Below are positions 1 through 13,724 of a stretch of DNA of 64,000 bases, piece by piece. Location of the stretch: assembly GCA_024036415.1 (NCBI GenBank), contig JAMWET010000950.1:725001-789000 (forward strand), in the 5' to 3' direction. The position numbers and the translations under genes were made by a program. The stretch comes from Prochilodus magdalenae. Taxonomy: Eukaryota; Chordata; Actinopteri; Characiformes; Prochilodontidae. Below the pieces are notes generated by a model, which saw only the letters and a program-made list of their open reading frames with translations, did no database searches and was not told where the DNA came from. Numbering within the stretch: position 1 is the stretch's first letter; each line of letters begins with the position of its first letter.

Positions 1-2744
1 TCAGGGAACAGGGCAGTCAATTGCTGCCTGAACTAAACACATTCAGTCCAAATATCAGGGCTTTTTAACACCTCTCTCTTTATATATATCCAGAGTTACT
101 GCTAACTGACCACCAAAACAAACCCCCTTTTTTGAAAGTGGGATTAATATAGCTGAACATTCTCACAAATCTGTCCAGGCTTTTTTCCTCTCTGCAATTA
201 AGAAAAAAACTTTAACTGGAAGCAGCAGTTTATGATTAGCAATCTGCTTGCTGATTAACAAACAGGTGCAATGGCCATATTTTTTTGATGTTATTATGCT
301 GCGTTTTGATCTTATTATACAGTTTCGCAAGGATGGTGTGAGTGCGGCATTAAATATTCATAAGTTTACTTGGTGTAAGACTGCACAAGGCGAGACATTA
401 TGTCATCTGCTACCAAAGCAAAAGCATGCTGGGTAGAATAACCGCTGCTAAAAGATGCCATACAATACAAATGATATGAAATCAATGTTATCTAATTGTG
501 ATAAATGATCTAATCAGAAGGTTTGAGATATAAAACATGATTTAATTGTAAGAAATGTACAAATTTCAATCCCAAAAACAAGCAAATAAAGCAGTTAATG
601 CATCAAAAAGACAAAATATTAAATGCTTTACCTTATCAACTGACCAACAGTGTTTTGTTGTGGATATACACAACATATTAAAATTATACTGGGACACACA
701 AATGCAATCAATAAAAATATCAAAAGGGAGCCTGGTCCAAGGATGGGTACAAACACACCAGCAAACAGGTGAACCGTTCAAAAACAAACGTTTAATTAAC
801 GTTCTCAATATTTCACCATTTGCTGCATAACATCTAAATAAATGTCATAAAATGGTTAAGGGGAATAGCAAACCACTACACAACTGAATGCAGTGACCTT
901 CAACTCCCAGATCACACTGTATTAAAATCAGTTTGCTTCTGTAATGGATATCACCATATAGGCTCCAGAATGCTTTGACACACCGTTGTCAACAAACACT
1001 ATTTGCCTCTTAATCCACAAATGCAAGTTAAGACTGTACTGTACACAGCAGAAGCCACATGTCAACAATGTCCAGAAACACATGATACATGTGCCTCGGG
1101 TGCTGTATAACCTGTATTTATGGAAATAATAGACCCTGATGTTCTCTGTACCCTCCAGATTGTGGCCTGCATGAAGTTCAAAAGCCAGGGTGTGTCAAGA
1201 TGTGAGAGGATATTAGTGCTTATGTCACTGGTAGCTTATACAATGACAAAGCAAAGCCACATTCCGTATGTCCCAACAGTGTACCTGACCTGTCTCCAAT
1301 GAAAACTTGGGCTACATTATGAATCACTGTTGTGCAGCTGAAGATGGAAGAATTTCTTTTGGTGTCCTCAAATGATTAATAAGTAAACCTTTTTTGGGAA
1401 GGCTTTGCAGGTGTAAAAAGGAGTGTGTAATAAAAGTGAGATGTGTGGGGTTTTTTTTAATATAAGGTAAAACATCAGATATTGTTTTCTGGACTGTTTT
1501 ATTTCAATACAGATCAAACAGAATTTACTAATCATTGCTCTGGGCTGATCTATTATCATTTCTCACCTGTCCCAACTTAAAGTTTTACAAAGACTTATCA
1601 TTTCCTTTACACCTACAAAAATGCTGAAATCCTGAAGAACAGACCTAAAATGACAGCTCCACTGATACCTACTGTGTTTAACAGGACACAGCACTTGGAG
1701 ATTGAGGAGCATCCTCACATTCTATGCTCCTGAACTTTTCTCTACTTTTCCTGCACCAATTGAGCAATTGTTAATAAATAGAGAAACATATAATCTACCC
1801 CAGAGAAAAATCACTTTGCCAGACCAGTGGAGGTTTACTGTACAATTACACAAGTGGACGGTTTTTAAATTTTCTAGTTCATGCTGTTTTGCGCTTTGAC
1901 GCAGCACTGAGTTTACGTCATGATAATGCAGATTAATGGCAAGTTTGACTCTTTTCGCTGTTCCAGGCTGGTAGAGGGCCACTGGGCTCCACGGGGGGAG
2001 GTCACAGCTGGGAAAGCTGCTTCATACTTTACTGCTGATGCAGTGAGAGGAACTGGGACAAGACTCCACACACACCGCTGAAGGTGCCTCATAACACAAT
2101 AGGACAGCATACACATCACAGGCCTAGTAACACAGCGCAACAAACTCCAGAATAACACACAGATCCATCTTACAGAAGTGTGAGCTTAAAGGCGAGATTC
2201 TGACCATGCATGTGCAACAGTGTGTACGTCCTGTACGTACAGTAATGTGATTACTTTTCCTCTTATGACGTACAATAACTCAGTACAGTTCAAAAGTCTG
2301 TATATTATTATTGCATTTTGTCCATTTAAAACTTCATAGATTTTCTGTGACTGTATATTGTGTGTTTGCTACTTGTGACTAGCACAGCACTTAAAGCAGT
2401 GTAAATGAAGTGAGCAATCTGTGTAAGTAATGCGAATATACAGTAGAGGGATAAAGACCCCTGTGCTAAAGAAGAGAGAGCCCTGACCCCTTATCCAACC
2501 AAAGAGCAGAAGGCATTCTTCAGTATAATAGATAGAGTAGATATGACATTATATAGGAAAGGCGACAGGCCTTTCAAATTATGTTTACTGTCATTGCCTA
2601 TGTTTCTCTACATAAGTAACAAAAAAAAAAGCAGCAGTAATGAGTAACTACTCCAAAACTGATGAGCAAAGCTCAAACATTAAATCCATTCTCATATTAT
2701 GCAATCTTCAAAGTTCTTTCTTTTCTCAGAACAGTCTAAATTAT
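1..2744. other. non-coding, no gene recognised
   Basis: AT-rich sequence with only short unconvincing open frames on both strands. No splice-bounded coding segment, no repeat family and no RNA gene could be recognised here. If the EPS8-like gene begins further upstream, this may be intronic, but nothing in the sequence shows it. Confidence 0.5.
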
Positions 2745-3075
2745 TATTTTTTTTTATCAAAGTCTTTTTATTAGAATTTTACAATATACAAAATGCACCC
2801 GTCCCACTCACCCCACAGACCTGCACCGCTACAATTAGCAATAAATTAAAAGAACAATGAATAGATAATTAAATAAAATAAAACACATATTACAGGGCCA
2901 AGTTCTCTGTTTCCATGCTTTCCAGAAAAGTAACAAATGGCTGCCATATTGTGTAAAATCTCTGTACAGAGCCATGAAGAGTGTATCTAATCTTCTCCAG
3001 TTTGAGACATTGCACAACCTCTTTGATCTATTGAAAGTAGGTAGGACAGTCGAAAATCCTAATTGCACAAGTTCA
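2745..3075 (-). mobile_element. 3' end of an L1/Tx1-like LINE (ORF2 C-terminus relic)
   Basis: Read on the minus strand, about 3030 to 2895 encodes a stretch containing KIRYTLHGSVQRFYTIWQPF followed by VTFLESMETE and a stop. A Trp-x-Pro-Phe tail of this kind closes the ORF2 protein of L1/Tx1-type LINEs in fish, from memory of the family. The stop is followed by AT-rich 3'UTR and, on the + strand, a T-rich run near 2740-2775 that would be the poly(A) tail of the minus-strand copy. The copy is 5' truncated, as usual for LINEs. Family assignment is inference. Confidence 0.5.
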
Positions 3076-3116
3076 ACACGTTCCTAGAAACTTTCTTTAG
3101 AGATTCTGGTTTATGT

Positions 3117-3985
3117 TGACCAGGTCACATCACATACACTGAAGTTATTGTCATGTTCATGGAACCAGTTTGAGATGTTTTGTAATTTTAGACAAGGAGC
3201 ATTAGCATCATGCTGGACATAATCATTAGATGATGGGTGAATTGTGGCTGTAAAGGGAGGTGCATGGCAAGTAATGACACTCAGTTAGGGTAACCCATTC
3301 AAACTATGCTTGATCAGCACTAGAGGGCCCAGTGTGTGCCAAGAAAATATTCCCCACTCCTTCGCAGCACCATTACTGTACCACATTACCGAACTGCTGA
3401 AACAAAGAGGATTGGATATGTCATGATGTTCTATCCGCACGTAGCAGCAGAAATCAAGCCAGGCAACATTTCAAATCTTTAACTGTCCAGTTTTGGTGAG
3501 CTTGTGTCTGCCGTAGATTCCTTTTGTTGACTGATAGATGTGAATCTCATTATGATCTTCTGCGTTTTATCTACCTGCACAGTAATGCTTTTCTGATCAT
3601 TGTTCTGGTAGGTTATTCAAGTTACTCTGGCTGTCCTGTAAGCTAGAACAAGTCTGTCCATTGAGATGACCCCTCTCATCAACAAGCCTTTTCCACCCAC
3701 AGAAGTGCCGCTCACTGTATGTTTACAAGATTCACTGTAAACTCTGATGTGAGTGAAAATCTCAGTTTAACCACTTCCAAAAAACTCACACCATGCTGTC
3801 TGGAGCCAACAACCATGCTAAGGTCAAAGTCATTTTGATCACATTTCTTCCACTTTCTGAAGAGAACACTGTGTGAAGCTCTTGACTTGTGTCTGTGTGA
3901 CTCTATGTATTGTGCTGCTGCCCATTGTTGGGCTTATTGGATAACTGAATGACAGGTGGACAGGTGTTCCCAATAAACAAAATCT
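3117..3985 (-). mobile_element. degenerate Tc1-class DNA transposon, minus strand
   Basis: The segment matches, in order, landmarks of a very common teleost Tc1-class element (often filed as TcMar-ISRm11) as I remember it, lying in reverse orientation. These include GTTCATGGAACCAGTTTGAG (about 3154), GTGTGCCAAGAAAATATTCC (about 3334), CAGCAGAAATCAAGCCAGGC (about 3445), CAACAACCATGC with AAGGTCAAAGTCA (about 3808), and near the end ACAGGTGGACAGGTG before CAATAAACAAA. On the minus strand these encode pieces of a transposase, with the N-terminus toward 3880. Many indels and stops mean it is long dead. Termini are not clearly defined. Confidence 0.7.
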
Positions 3986-6900
3986 ACCCATCGTTTGTTT
4001 TGTTCAGTTTTCTGTACCTTTTAACCATCAAAGCATGAAATTAGAAATCAGAAGTAAACTGAAAGACTTTCTGAGATAAATAATCGTTTCTTTAAGAATA
4101 TAGTCTCAGACACCTCAGTAAATTCTGTATCCCCTGGTTATGCTTTCCCACCTGCTTTGATCTCCTTGTTAAATGTCCAAACACATTAGATATGCCCTCT
4201 GGCTGACTGCAAAATGCCCATTAGAAATGTATTAAGCTGAGCTGATATCACCCTCTTATCCTTCACAGGTAGAGCTGAACTCTACTTGACCAGTTTGCGT
4301 CATGTACACAAAAGGGATCATTTTGACCAATCAAATCATATTAGCATTTTCTTCTCTGACACAGGCTTCCGAATTTGTTTGTCAGTGAGAAAAGCCCTGA
4401 TATGGTACTTTTAGCTAAAGCTAATGGTTGATTGCTTCTAACACAGGCCGGATTCAGAAAAGGAGCCACAATTACAGGGAGTCTGCCAGCGGCCACAGAG
4501 CTCCCTTCTAAAAAGGTCTGATCGGAGGGCCTGCTGATGGGAATGGTCCACGTCATTTCTGACATCCTACTGCTCTTCAAATCCTTACCCACGGGGACAA
4601 TACTGCAGTGACACATGAAGCAGCTCCATTAGAGAGCACAGTGACTAATCCGGACAGAGTTCATTTCACAAGAACATGGTAAATCCTGATGGTCTCCGTG
4701 TATATGGCTCATCTATGTATTATATTGTGTCCGCTGATGTGCAGAGGCACTGAACATGAGAAGCCAGCACAAATTTACGGTAGTTCATTTTTATGGCAGA
4801 AAATTACTGCAGCATCAAGGCAGTATAAATACTCCAATAAGGAACTGCATTTTCCGTTGTTGCACGCATTAGAATGAATCATTAATCTGTGCCATCTGCT
4901 GGCCCACTCTCCATATCCCCTTAATCATGTACAGTATGTGTCTTTTGGGAGTGGAATAATATATTTGACTGGTAATATCAACTGCTATTTAGGTTTCACA
5001 AATGTATCAGTATTGCTGAAAATAACACTAATGAATAATAAATCATCAATTTGTCAGAGAGTCTTGTTTTATCTTGTAATAGACAGACAATGCTATTTCA
5101 CTAGTCACATCTGAAAATCAAATCAGTAAAGCCCAGTTTAATCAAAAGCATGAGGCATTTGTGAAAGAACTTGGTTGAACTTAGTTAAACAGGCCCATCC
5201 TAAACGCCTAAATTATTACATAACAGTCATGTCTCTATAAAATTCAGGTCTTGTTTTACACATGCTTTTTGAAATTAAAATGCCACACCAAACCAGGAGG
5301 CAGCGATGTAGTCTTCATAGTTGGGCATAGTTGGTTCATCTTTAAACAAGGGTTCCTATTTACCGGCTTCTTAATCGAATATTCCATTCCACTTTAAATG
5401 CTACAGCTTGTACAGCCTGAATGTAACAGAGGAGCCATTTAAGGTAAAACAGAAATTCACAAACAAGCAGGTGAATAAGAGGCCAACTTCAGCTCCCACA
5501 TTTTTAATGAGATCCTGGGCGACCTTAATTCTAAAAATTATTCAGAGTTGTTCATTTGCTCTACACATTTAACTTTAGACAGGTTCTTACACCTTGGACA
5601 ATATCAAGCAGCTTCACTCAGTTTGACACTGAAGAGATTGAATAGAGGATCAGTTCCACCTTTATTAGAATCACAACTGTGGGACTAATAAAGGATTATC
5701 TTATCTTACAACTCCTACAGCAGCCTGTATTTAGCAGCTGTGTTGTGTGATTTTATACACACTACATGGTTTGCTGGCTGAAGCACATCATCTTAAACTG
5801 CAAATTTAACAACTTTACCTTATGTTAATGTCAAGATTGAGAACAAGAAGCTAGTATAGGTAAAATTAGCTAATAGCATCCTCAGTAACTAGCGCATCTA
5901 TCTAAATGGTATTAAGACTGAGCTTTTTTACAAAGAGGTTCATTTTATTTTCCTGTCTGAAAACACCGTCAGCAAACCATCACAGATGATTAAAGATGAC
6001 ATCAATGGTGCACCTGAATTTATTTCTACTGTTTCTTCAAAAACTGTTTTAGGACCAGGCCTTCATGTATCTGCTCTAATAAGAAGAAAAAAAAGCAAGA
6101 TACAATGTTAATTCCTACCGGGTCGGATTTTAGTCAGTTCAGTCTCTAAAATGTGTATTCTGACTTTGAACCAATTTGGTAGAATGGTTCATATAGGTCA
6201 CCAGATTTGCCACCTCTGGCACAATTAAAACCCTGACTGATTCTACAGGTTACACACAACAACGGGAATAGTCACCTGAGGTAACAGCAACATGGCTACT
6301 TTAGCTACCAAACTGTTTCACTCCTTCTTTGTAACATACACTTACATTCTCTTACAGCTTCTGCTATATTGCAGGGATCATTGTGATTCAAATAACGTAG
6401 CACCAAAAAGTTCTTGTCAAGGAATTTCTCAAGGATATCACGCAAACTTTCAGACAGCACGGCAATCTTGTCCCACACATTTTCTCTGGAATCTAAACAG
6501 CTTTACGGAATCCTGTGTCAGCTGGAAAAATTTTGTATTAATTGGGACGCAGAGGCACACCTTGCCTTAATACGCAGACCTGGATAGAGGAGGAAGAAAA
6601 AAAGCCATTTTGACTGAGAAAGAAACAGATTAATAAAGCTGGCAGTAGAAAGCAATTCTCCAACATTTGATCTTGTTATCTGTTTTACATTATTTCCCCT
6701 GGGTGTGCTGCACCTCGCTGATACACAGCTCTGCACAAATAATCAATTAAGCCTGCAGATTCTCCAGCGTTCTGCACTCGCTTTGTGTCACAGCTTCAGC
6801 CACTTAAATAGGTTTTTCTTTGCAACAAAAGGGCTGAAAAATGGGAAAAAATACTACAGGCTATGACAGATAAGCGAGTTGCAGCTCACAGAAGAAGGGG

Positions 6901-7485
6901 AATTGGCTTCCGTTCTGCTTAACAAAATGAAATTTGTTAATTAAAAATAATGTTAATAAATTCGTTGGATTTTGTGTTCATACCTGCCTCACAGACAGAG
7001 AACTCTGGACTGTCTGGCAGGCTGCAGAGAGGAAGTCAAAGTGCTGTTTTGTAATTCCTGTTCATTGTGGGAGCAACTAAAGGGCTGTAATTTGTGATTA
7101 ATGTAATAGAGCGTGCTCATATAAAGGCTCTGATTGATCATTTGCAATTGCCTGAGGTAGTCACTAACAATACCATTAATTATTAATGGTGTAAAATGGT
7201 CAAATGGAACAGCAATTAAAAGAAGTAATTGTGCTTCTCTGTGTCCTTCTGTTAACCCTTTAACATCATCTGTCTGCTGCATGTATGTCTCTACTAAAGG
7301 CGTGCACTTCACTAGTCTTGGTTGCAGTAAAAATGCACCATTTATTTATTAAGCAGGTGCCGGGGCTGTACAGTATACAGTCTGTTCATCGTTACTGCAA
7401 TACTGATATCTCAGAAACCTGCTATATAAAGCCCTGTAACTTTTTAAACACTGCACATTTTATTACAACCTAATGTGTAACAGTA
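3986..7485. other. non-coding; possible conserved blocks and a LINE-like tail
   Basis: No gene seen. About 4330-4630 and 6750-7260 are complex sequence with TAAT-type motifs and could be conserved non-coding elements. At 5670-5706 the string GGGACTAATAAAGGATTATC followed by TTATCTTA resembles the terminal repeat tail of fish LINE 3' ends, judged by resemblance only. The remainder is unremarkable AT-rich DNA. Confidence 0.4.
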
Positions 7486-8080
7486 ATTACACAAAGAACA
7501 ATGCCCAGTGATTGAGTTATTCTTAGGTTACAGCCAGTCAGAACAGAAATCATTTGCATAATCCTTTGCAAAAGTAAGCAAACTTTTTGGAACTACCTGG
7601 AATTTCTGCCTTAATAACTAATACAGTGTGATGTGATCATTATCTAAGTTACAATTATAGACAGATACAATCTTCCAATTACCGAGATGAGATTGGAAAT
7701 GTGGGTTTCACAGGCGCTTTGCCCATTAAAGAAAGGCAGCACACAAAGCCTGGTTACTGACAAACCTGTTCTTCTCTAGGAAGATTAGTGTGAACCATTG
7801 TGAGACTTGATGCAAACAACTTTCAAAATACATATTATAGAAATGTGAAGCTGGAAAAGGTGTATCAAACCATTTCATAGGAAAATGTAAGGGCAGGAAT
7901 CCATGACTTCAAACAATACTGGTAAAACAGTGAACCAAAGCACCCAAGTAAATCAACTAAAGACCAGAACATTTGTGAAAAGATTTGTGTTTTGGAAAGG
8001 GCGAGTCAGTGTCCTGACTTTGTCGAGATGTTGTGGTATGACCTGAGGAGGATACTGATGGATACTGATGTTTGGTGGAG
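7486..8080 (+). mobile_element. fossil Tc1-class transposon, internally deleted
   Basis: The 5' half carries landmarks of non-coding Tc1 leader DNA (TTATAGACAGATACAATCTT near 7655; AAGCTGGAAAAGGTGTATCA near 7848). The 3' half contains GTCCTGACTTTGTCGAGATG followed by TTGTGGTATGACCTGAGGAG at about 8011-8050. That is a decayed form of the transposase stretch around the third acidic catalytic residue (DLNPIE then LW.DLK). The middle of the transposase is missing. It shares the leader landmark with the copy at 31.7-32.6 kb, so the two are probably one family. Confidence 0.55.
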
Positions 8081-8144
8081 GTAATGCTGTCTGTTAACCA
8101 GTCTGTTAAATTCTAGAGAGGAATAGATATAGAGGATATAGATA

Positions 8145-8635
8145 CAGAGAGTGTCACATCCCTCTCTGTCTGTCTGTCTGTCTGGTCATGTCCATATGTC
8201 ACACAATATGCCCATATGCCCAATATGCCCATATGCCCCCTCTGGTTACTTCATGTCATTGCACAGCTCTTCCTGCTCCACCCTGGCTCCACCCTCTCCC
8301 ACACCTGATGCTAATCTGGACTCATTTGGACATCCATTAAGACCCCTTTGTTTGCCCTGCTCGTTTGTGACATCTCTGTTTCCCCTTGTGAGTTCTAAGC
8401 TGTGTTTCCCTTCTGGTTTTGTTTCCTGTGTTTTGTAGTGTTTGTGTTCGTCTTGAGTTTTTGCCCTTGTTTTGTTCCTGGCTGTCGTCTCTTCCTTTAT
8501 GGACATGTCGTTGTTGATACCCACCTGTGTTTTGACCCGTTTCCCGGACAAACTTAAAAATGCCACTATGCGTTTGCAACCTGCCTCAGCCACCAGGTTA
8601 CAGAGAGGTTGGAAAATGGTTACGTATTAATAAAT
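8145..8635. repeat. pyrimidine-rich repeat region with short tandem runs
   Basis: A (TGTC)n run at 8165-8184 leads into imperfect CCATATGCC tandem units (about 8190-8240). These are followed by about 400 bases of T/C/G-rich, A-poor sequence with recurring TGTTTTG, TTCCTG and GACCCGTTTCC. Such strand-skewed tracts are typical of 3' ends of fish retrotransposons. A similar texture recurs at 9.95-10.23 kb. The family is not identified, and open frames here are by-products of the low A content. Confidence 0.4.
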
Positions 8636-9944
8636 TGTGACAGCTTTTGTTATGTAAAACCTCAGAAAGGTTATAAATGGAATTTAGGGGAAACAGATAA
8701 AATATATGAAACATTACCCTTTATATTCAAAAGAACAAAACACTCTACATCAAGCATTAATTAAAATGATCATTTACAGAATTATACTAAATGACATGCA
8801 TCATGATTCAGAAAATGCCCAGTTCAGTTAATATTTGTTAAATATAATTCAGCAAATGTGTTTCCTTCTTAATGCACCCTCAAGCCAAATATGACTGATT
8901 TTATTCAGTATTTACTGTTTGGGGGCATTTTTATTCAATATTTATAAAAATATTTAGATGGCAATCGGGCTTGTGCATACCCCCATCACTGTGTGACTGC
9001 CATTCATGTCTGCTTGTGTTTGTTCAGAGGTGCTGAAACAGCATCTCCTGACAAGGGCTTATGGGCTTTACTCATTGTCATATTCTCAGACACAGGAACG
9101 CTCTCCAGAGCCTCTGGAGAGACACACAGCTCAAGCGCGGTGCCTCCACTCAAACATGTGTAAATGCTGTCGACATCTACTGCTGACGCTGTCATGCACA
9201 CATACACATTCGCACACAAGCATATTCCCTGTCTAATCTAGACAATGGAATCAAACCCCAGGCACGATTCAAGCCTACAGCACTTGGACACAGTAATACC
9301 TGTCTGGCTAGACAAGCGGGGCTGGTGTAGCATAAAGTTTGCATGCCTTCTGTAGCGGTTCATTACCTATATGTCACAGCACAGGTTCACCAAACAGACA
9401 TGGTGATATGGTGCATAGAGGAAGCCCAAAGGTAACTCTCTGATAAAGAGCTACATGACATCTTCATAGACTGTATATGTGATCTGATCAGCAGATGCAG
9501 GCTTTTACGAATGCTTGTTTCGGGGTTCTTAAAACATTACTAAGACATTTTCAGTGCCACATGTACGTCCATATGTCAGCAGCACAAGCGGGATCAACAG
9601 ACCTTACTCAAACACTATTACTCTCACTGTGGAGAAATTTTGGCTTAGAGGAAGAGGAGCAAACCAATGGATTACAAATAAAGGGGGGATTTAAAAATGC
9701 TTCTGTAAAATATCTGTTATAAAGATGGTTGTTATTCACCAATTACTAGGTATTACATCTGGGTTCTATCTGAAGAAACTACAGTGTGATACCACTTCTT
9801 ATCATAGTAATACTAAAACAAATTTCAAAAATATCAAAATGTATTTTTTTTTTGTGGAGTCTTAGAAGGCTCAGATTTAGGCCCTTCTCTTTGTACAACA
9901 GAAAACATGATATCATGATGTTCACAGCTATCCTGTTGAAATGC
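8636..9944. other. non-coding, nothing recognised
   Basis: AT-rich in 8640-8990 and more mixed after that. Short open frames at 9.0-9.7 kb lack splice context and recognisable domains. No repeat family or RNA gene was identified. Confidence 0.4.
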
Positions 9945-10230
9945 AACCACACGTTTTCATTCTGTCTGATAATGTCACGCTTTCCCTGCCGCCTCCGATC
10001 TCCCAAACTCCATCTCCCAGAGTTCACGTCGCAACCACATGCCCAGAACCCACCAATTGTATCTTATTCTCCTGTTCCTCCTCTCCAATACTGATCACAC
10101 ACACCTGTTCACAGTTCCCTCTGTTTATATACCCTGTTGATTACTTTGTTCAGTGGGACGTATTGCCAAACCCTGTTTGTGTACTGAGGGTTTCTCTCTT
10201 GCTGTTTTTTTCTATGTCTGTTTTTTGACT
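9945..10230 (+). repeat. retrotransposon-like C/T-rich tract
   Basis: Begins with AATGTCACGCTTTCCCTGCC and continues with CTCCATCTCCCAGAGTTCACG, CACACCTGTTCACAGTTCCC and TTTATATACCCTGTTGATTA, then T-rich sequence ending in TTTTTTGACTC. This order (short TGTCA start, C-rich part, 'CACACCTGTT', 'TTTATATACCC', 'TTTTGAC') is a texture I associate with LTR or LINE 3' repeats in fish. No family name can be given, and the open frames are shadows. Confidence 0.4.
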
Positions 10231-13200
10231 CTTCTTAGTAATTTTGGTTAACTCTCTCAGAATCTTCCTCTGAAATATTCTGAAATACTGATTGTTGGTG
10301 CTAAAATTCAGAGAAAGCTGCTTTATGAGAAGATCTGCACTTCTGCTTCAAATGTCAAGGCTGAAATCAATCAATGTATATATGAAACGTGGGTGTAATC
10401 TTCAGACTCTGAACTCTTTTTTATCTTGCATGTAAACACAGTTACTAAAGGAGCTTTTTATCATTTAAGTAAATATGGGCCATGTCAGAGCGATGCAGAG
10501 AAACATGTTCATGCATTTGCTACAAATAGAATTGAATACTATTGTAAGAGTAGAACTTGTAGAAGTGTAGGAAGCGTAGAAAGTGCTCCTACATGGCAGA
10601 TGAATCTGAGTGTACAAGCTAGGTGTACCAAACTAAGTAACCACTGACGGTACATATTTGAGTTTGTGTTTTTTTACTGCTAGATTAAATCTGAGCTGTT
10701 GCTGCTAGTTGATGTTTTAGCTTTATTGATGCTAGCTTCTGTTTGAGACGTGCTGCTACATCTACTACTTCTTGTCTCTATTTAGCTCATCGTATTTGGC
10801 TCTTCCTTCCTATACTCTCTTTAGTTAACCACCCTGGTGTGGACAGGCAAGCACAGGAGCCAATACACTACATGGTGTTGATTTACATACTTTGCTTTGA
10901 TACCATCCACAGTCTACCCAGCACAGTTGAGTGGTTTAAAGCACATTTGAAATCTTTCATCATTGTTACCCTTGGTGATCATTGCTACATCTGAAATGAG
11001 CATTTCTGTTGTCTGGTTTCTTCACTCTCCACAAAGACACACTCCATGTTACACCCCTTTGTACCCTAGATGCCGGCTTACTAGGGGCATGTAACAATGA
11101 GTATGAGTGAGCTGTGAGCTAAGATTTACCTTTACACAAATTAGTCTGCCTGTTGCTTGGAAGTGACTGTGTACTGTTACTGAACTTGTGTGGTGAACAA
11201 ACTGCATATTGTAAATATTTTCAGTAATATTTAATTATTTCTTGATTTATTTTAGTATTTTTTTCATTGTTTATGAAAGCAATAAACCAAGCTTTACATT
11301 AAATGATTTTATGTGATTCTGTGCTGTGTTTTATTGTGCCAGCCTGTTTATATCCCTGTAACTCATGGCCTGTTGTGGCTTCAATAGACTCTTATACATG
11401 TCTTATGAACAGCCACGACCAGCTATGAAAAGCCATTCAAGTGCAGTTGTGCCTTGCAGAGAGTCCCAGTGCGAGTGTTCATTTCATCACGTGTTTCGAT
11501 CTCTGCCTATTTTCAGCTCCAGACCTGAAAGGGCCCTGAGAAGAAGTCCACCTGATGTTGCTGGGTTTTGATGTACGAGCAGCTCCTGCCTGCTGTCAGA
11601 GATGTGGGCGCTGTCCAGCCTGCAGCAGGCAGCAGCTGCGCAGGTGGCTGAGCATCAGGTGGAGGCTGCCGCTGTGAAGCACTGCCTTGATGCTGGCTAC
11701 AAAGCGAGCTTGAAGATGCTCTACAAATGCCTTTTTTTAACACAGCAAGAAAGCAGCTGCGAGTGGCCAAATGGGCTTCGACTGAAGGGAGCTACTGACC
11801 AGCAGCATCCAGAAAGCTTAAAAGCGTTGTAAGAGCATATTTGTGAAGGGAATTCTATATATTTCTCCTCAAACTTTCTCAAAGAGTTCTGTTATTCTAA
11901 TTCTGCTATATCATACTAACAAAAGGCTACTCGAAAAACAAAAATTTTAGTCTACCGTAGTAAACACTGATAAAAGAAGAGCTGCCACAGTTTTAGACAA
12001 AAATCAGAAAGTCAGAAAGCTTTTAAGCAAAAGGGAGGCATTTTCTAAATAGTGGCTTCTAACTCCTCTTATTCACACATTAATGCTCCATTGGCAACAT
12101 ATGCTGAAATCTCGCACTGCCAGCATTAACGAAAGTTATTAGCATAGCACAATAAAGCCCACTACTGCTTTTTAAAATGGCATGGTCTCCTCAAAACACT
12201 CTTTAGCAGCAGGCATAGTATTGATCTTCCAAAGCTGCCGTGCTGAGGGGCTCTTTGTCACTCCTGTGTGGTCGAGAGCTGTGGCTCTACCTTTAAGGGC
12301 AAGCGGGAGACATGAAAGGCTTTGAAATTCATTTAAAAGCGTAATGAGGATGAGAGGCGCAAGGTTCATGTGCAAGCGAGCCTCTCGCAGGCCCATCGCA
12401 CTGGTTAGAACTTTGACCCAGATTACAGCACAGGCCCCGCCTCTCCAGGGAGGTTTGGAGTCACACAACCCCTTCCATCTTGCAGTAAAACATTTAGATT
12501 CCGTATTTTACCGGACGGGTTGCAACCCTACATTTAATTTACTATCCCAAATCACCAGTGAACTTGCACTGGTCTACTGCGGTTGTATAGGAAAATGCTG
12601 GTAAAGACAGATGTAATTCTCAAAACAGATAGTTGTAAACCTGTACCATGTGCCTCTCTGGCATGAATGGGTTTTAATAAAACATCATAACATCTCAACG
12701 CTATTGTAACATGGGTGCACCAATACCACCTTTTCTGTTCTAGTACGAATACCCAATCGATAAATGTAGGCCAAAACAGAGCACCAAGACCAACACTAAC
12801 TCTACCTAACTAAAACATTTTGATCAAATCTAGTTTCTTCACAAAAACATTCAGCTTAAGTGAGTGGCACTTACTCATTGCTTATCACTTACTTACTTAT
12901 TACATACATTAGATGCTTAATAACCTACTTTTATTGATCTACTATATATCTTTATATGTCTTAAAAATCTCAAACTTATATCTCACAAAATATCGTTATT
13001 AAATAGTTAAAAAAAGAACAGAACAATATATTGACAAACCTGTAGTGTGATAAAGTGCCATTACAGATTTTGCTATGAGCAATTTTACTGCTACTGTCAT
13101 CCCAATGTGTCCACTAGTGTGCATTGCAATTTAATGCAATATGTAACAATATTATTACAATATGAGTATTTTATCTATATTGTCATCTGATCATAACCAT

Positions 13201-13724
13201 GCCCGAGGCCTGCTTGTTCTTGTGTTTTCTGTTTCCTTCATTCTTGCTGTCATATTCTTCTCTTTGGCTGATGCATAAATTCATGTATGGCCAGTTGAGT
13301 CATTTTCCTGCTAGTGCATGGGTGTGAACTTAAAAGCTTTTCTACATACATGAGAAATACATTGTGTGTGTTTGTGTGCCTTTGTTCACAGCACACATAC
13401 TGTAATATCACACCACCTATCCTTCAACAGGCTGCTGATAACATCATTCAATATTAACAGCAGCACATTCGCATGTGTTTCCCTGATGCTTTCTTGTTTC
13501 TCTCTCTCTGTCCTTAACCAGACAGCACACACACACATACACAGACACAGACACACACACACGTCCTTCTATGTTGGACTTGCAATGGGTGCCATTCACT
13601 ACCAAGACAAAGCACTAGAATGTAACTATATGTGTAATATATGAATACATGTATATTGTATATTGTATATAATGTATGATATCAAATTATTTTATGTTAA
13701 ATAAAGGTTATGAATGAGTAAATT
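10231..13724. other. non-coding; one possible conserved block, one CA run
   Basis: No gene recognised. 12050-12480 is complex sequence with TTATTAGCATAG and CATTTAAAAGCG that could be a conserved non-coding element. A sequence near 12715 (GGGTGCACCAATACCACC) resembles the terminal motif of fish MITEs with a 'GGTGCACCGATAC' end, but no partner end was found. A CA-rich microsatellite lies at 13525-13562. Confidence 0.35.

Noticed and set aside
8151..8593. several 80-115 codon ORFs on both strands
   Set aside because: They overlap each other inside a strand-skewed repeat poor in A on one strand, which depletes stops by chance.
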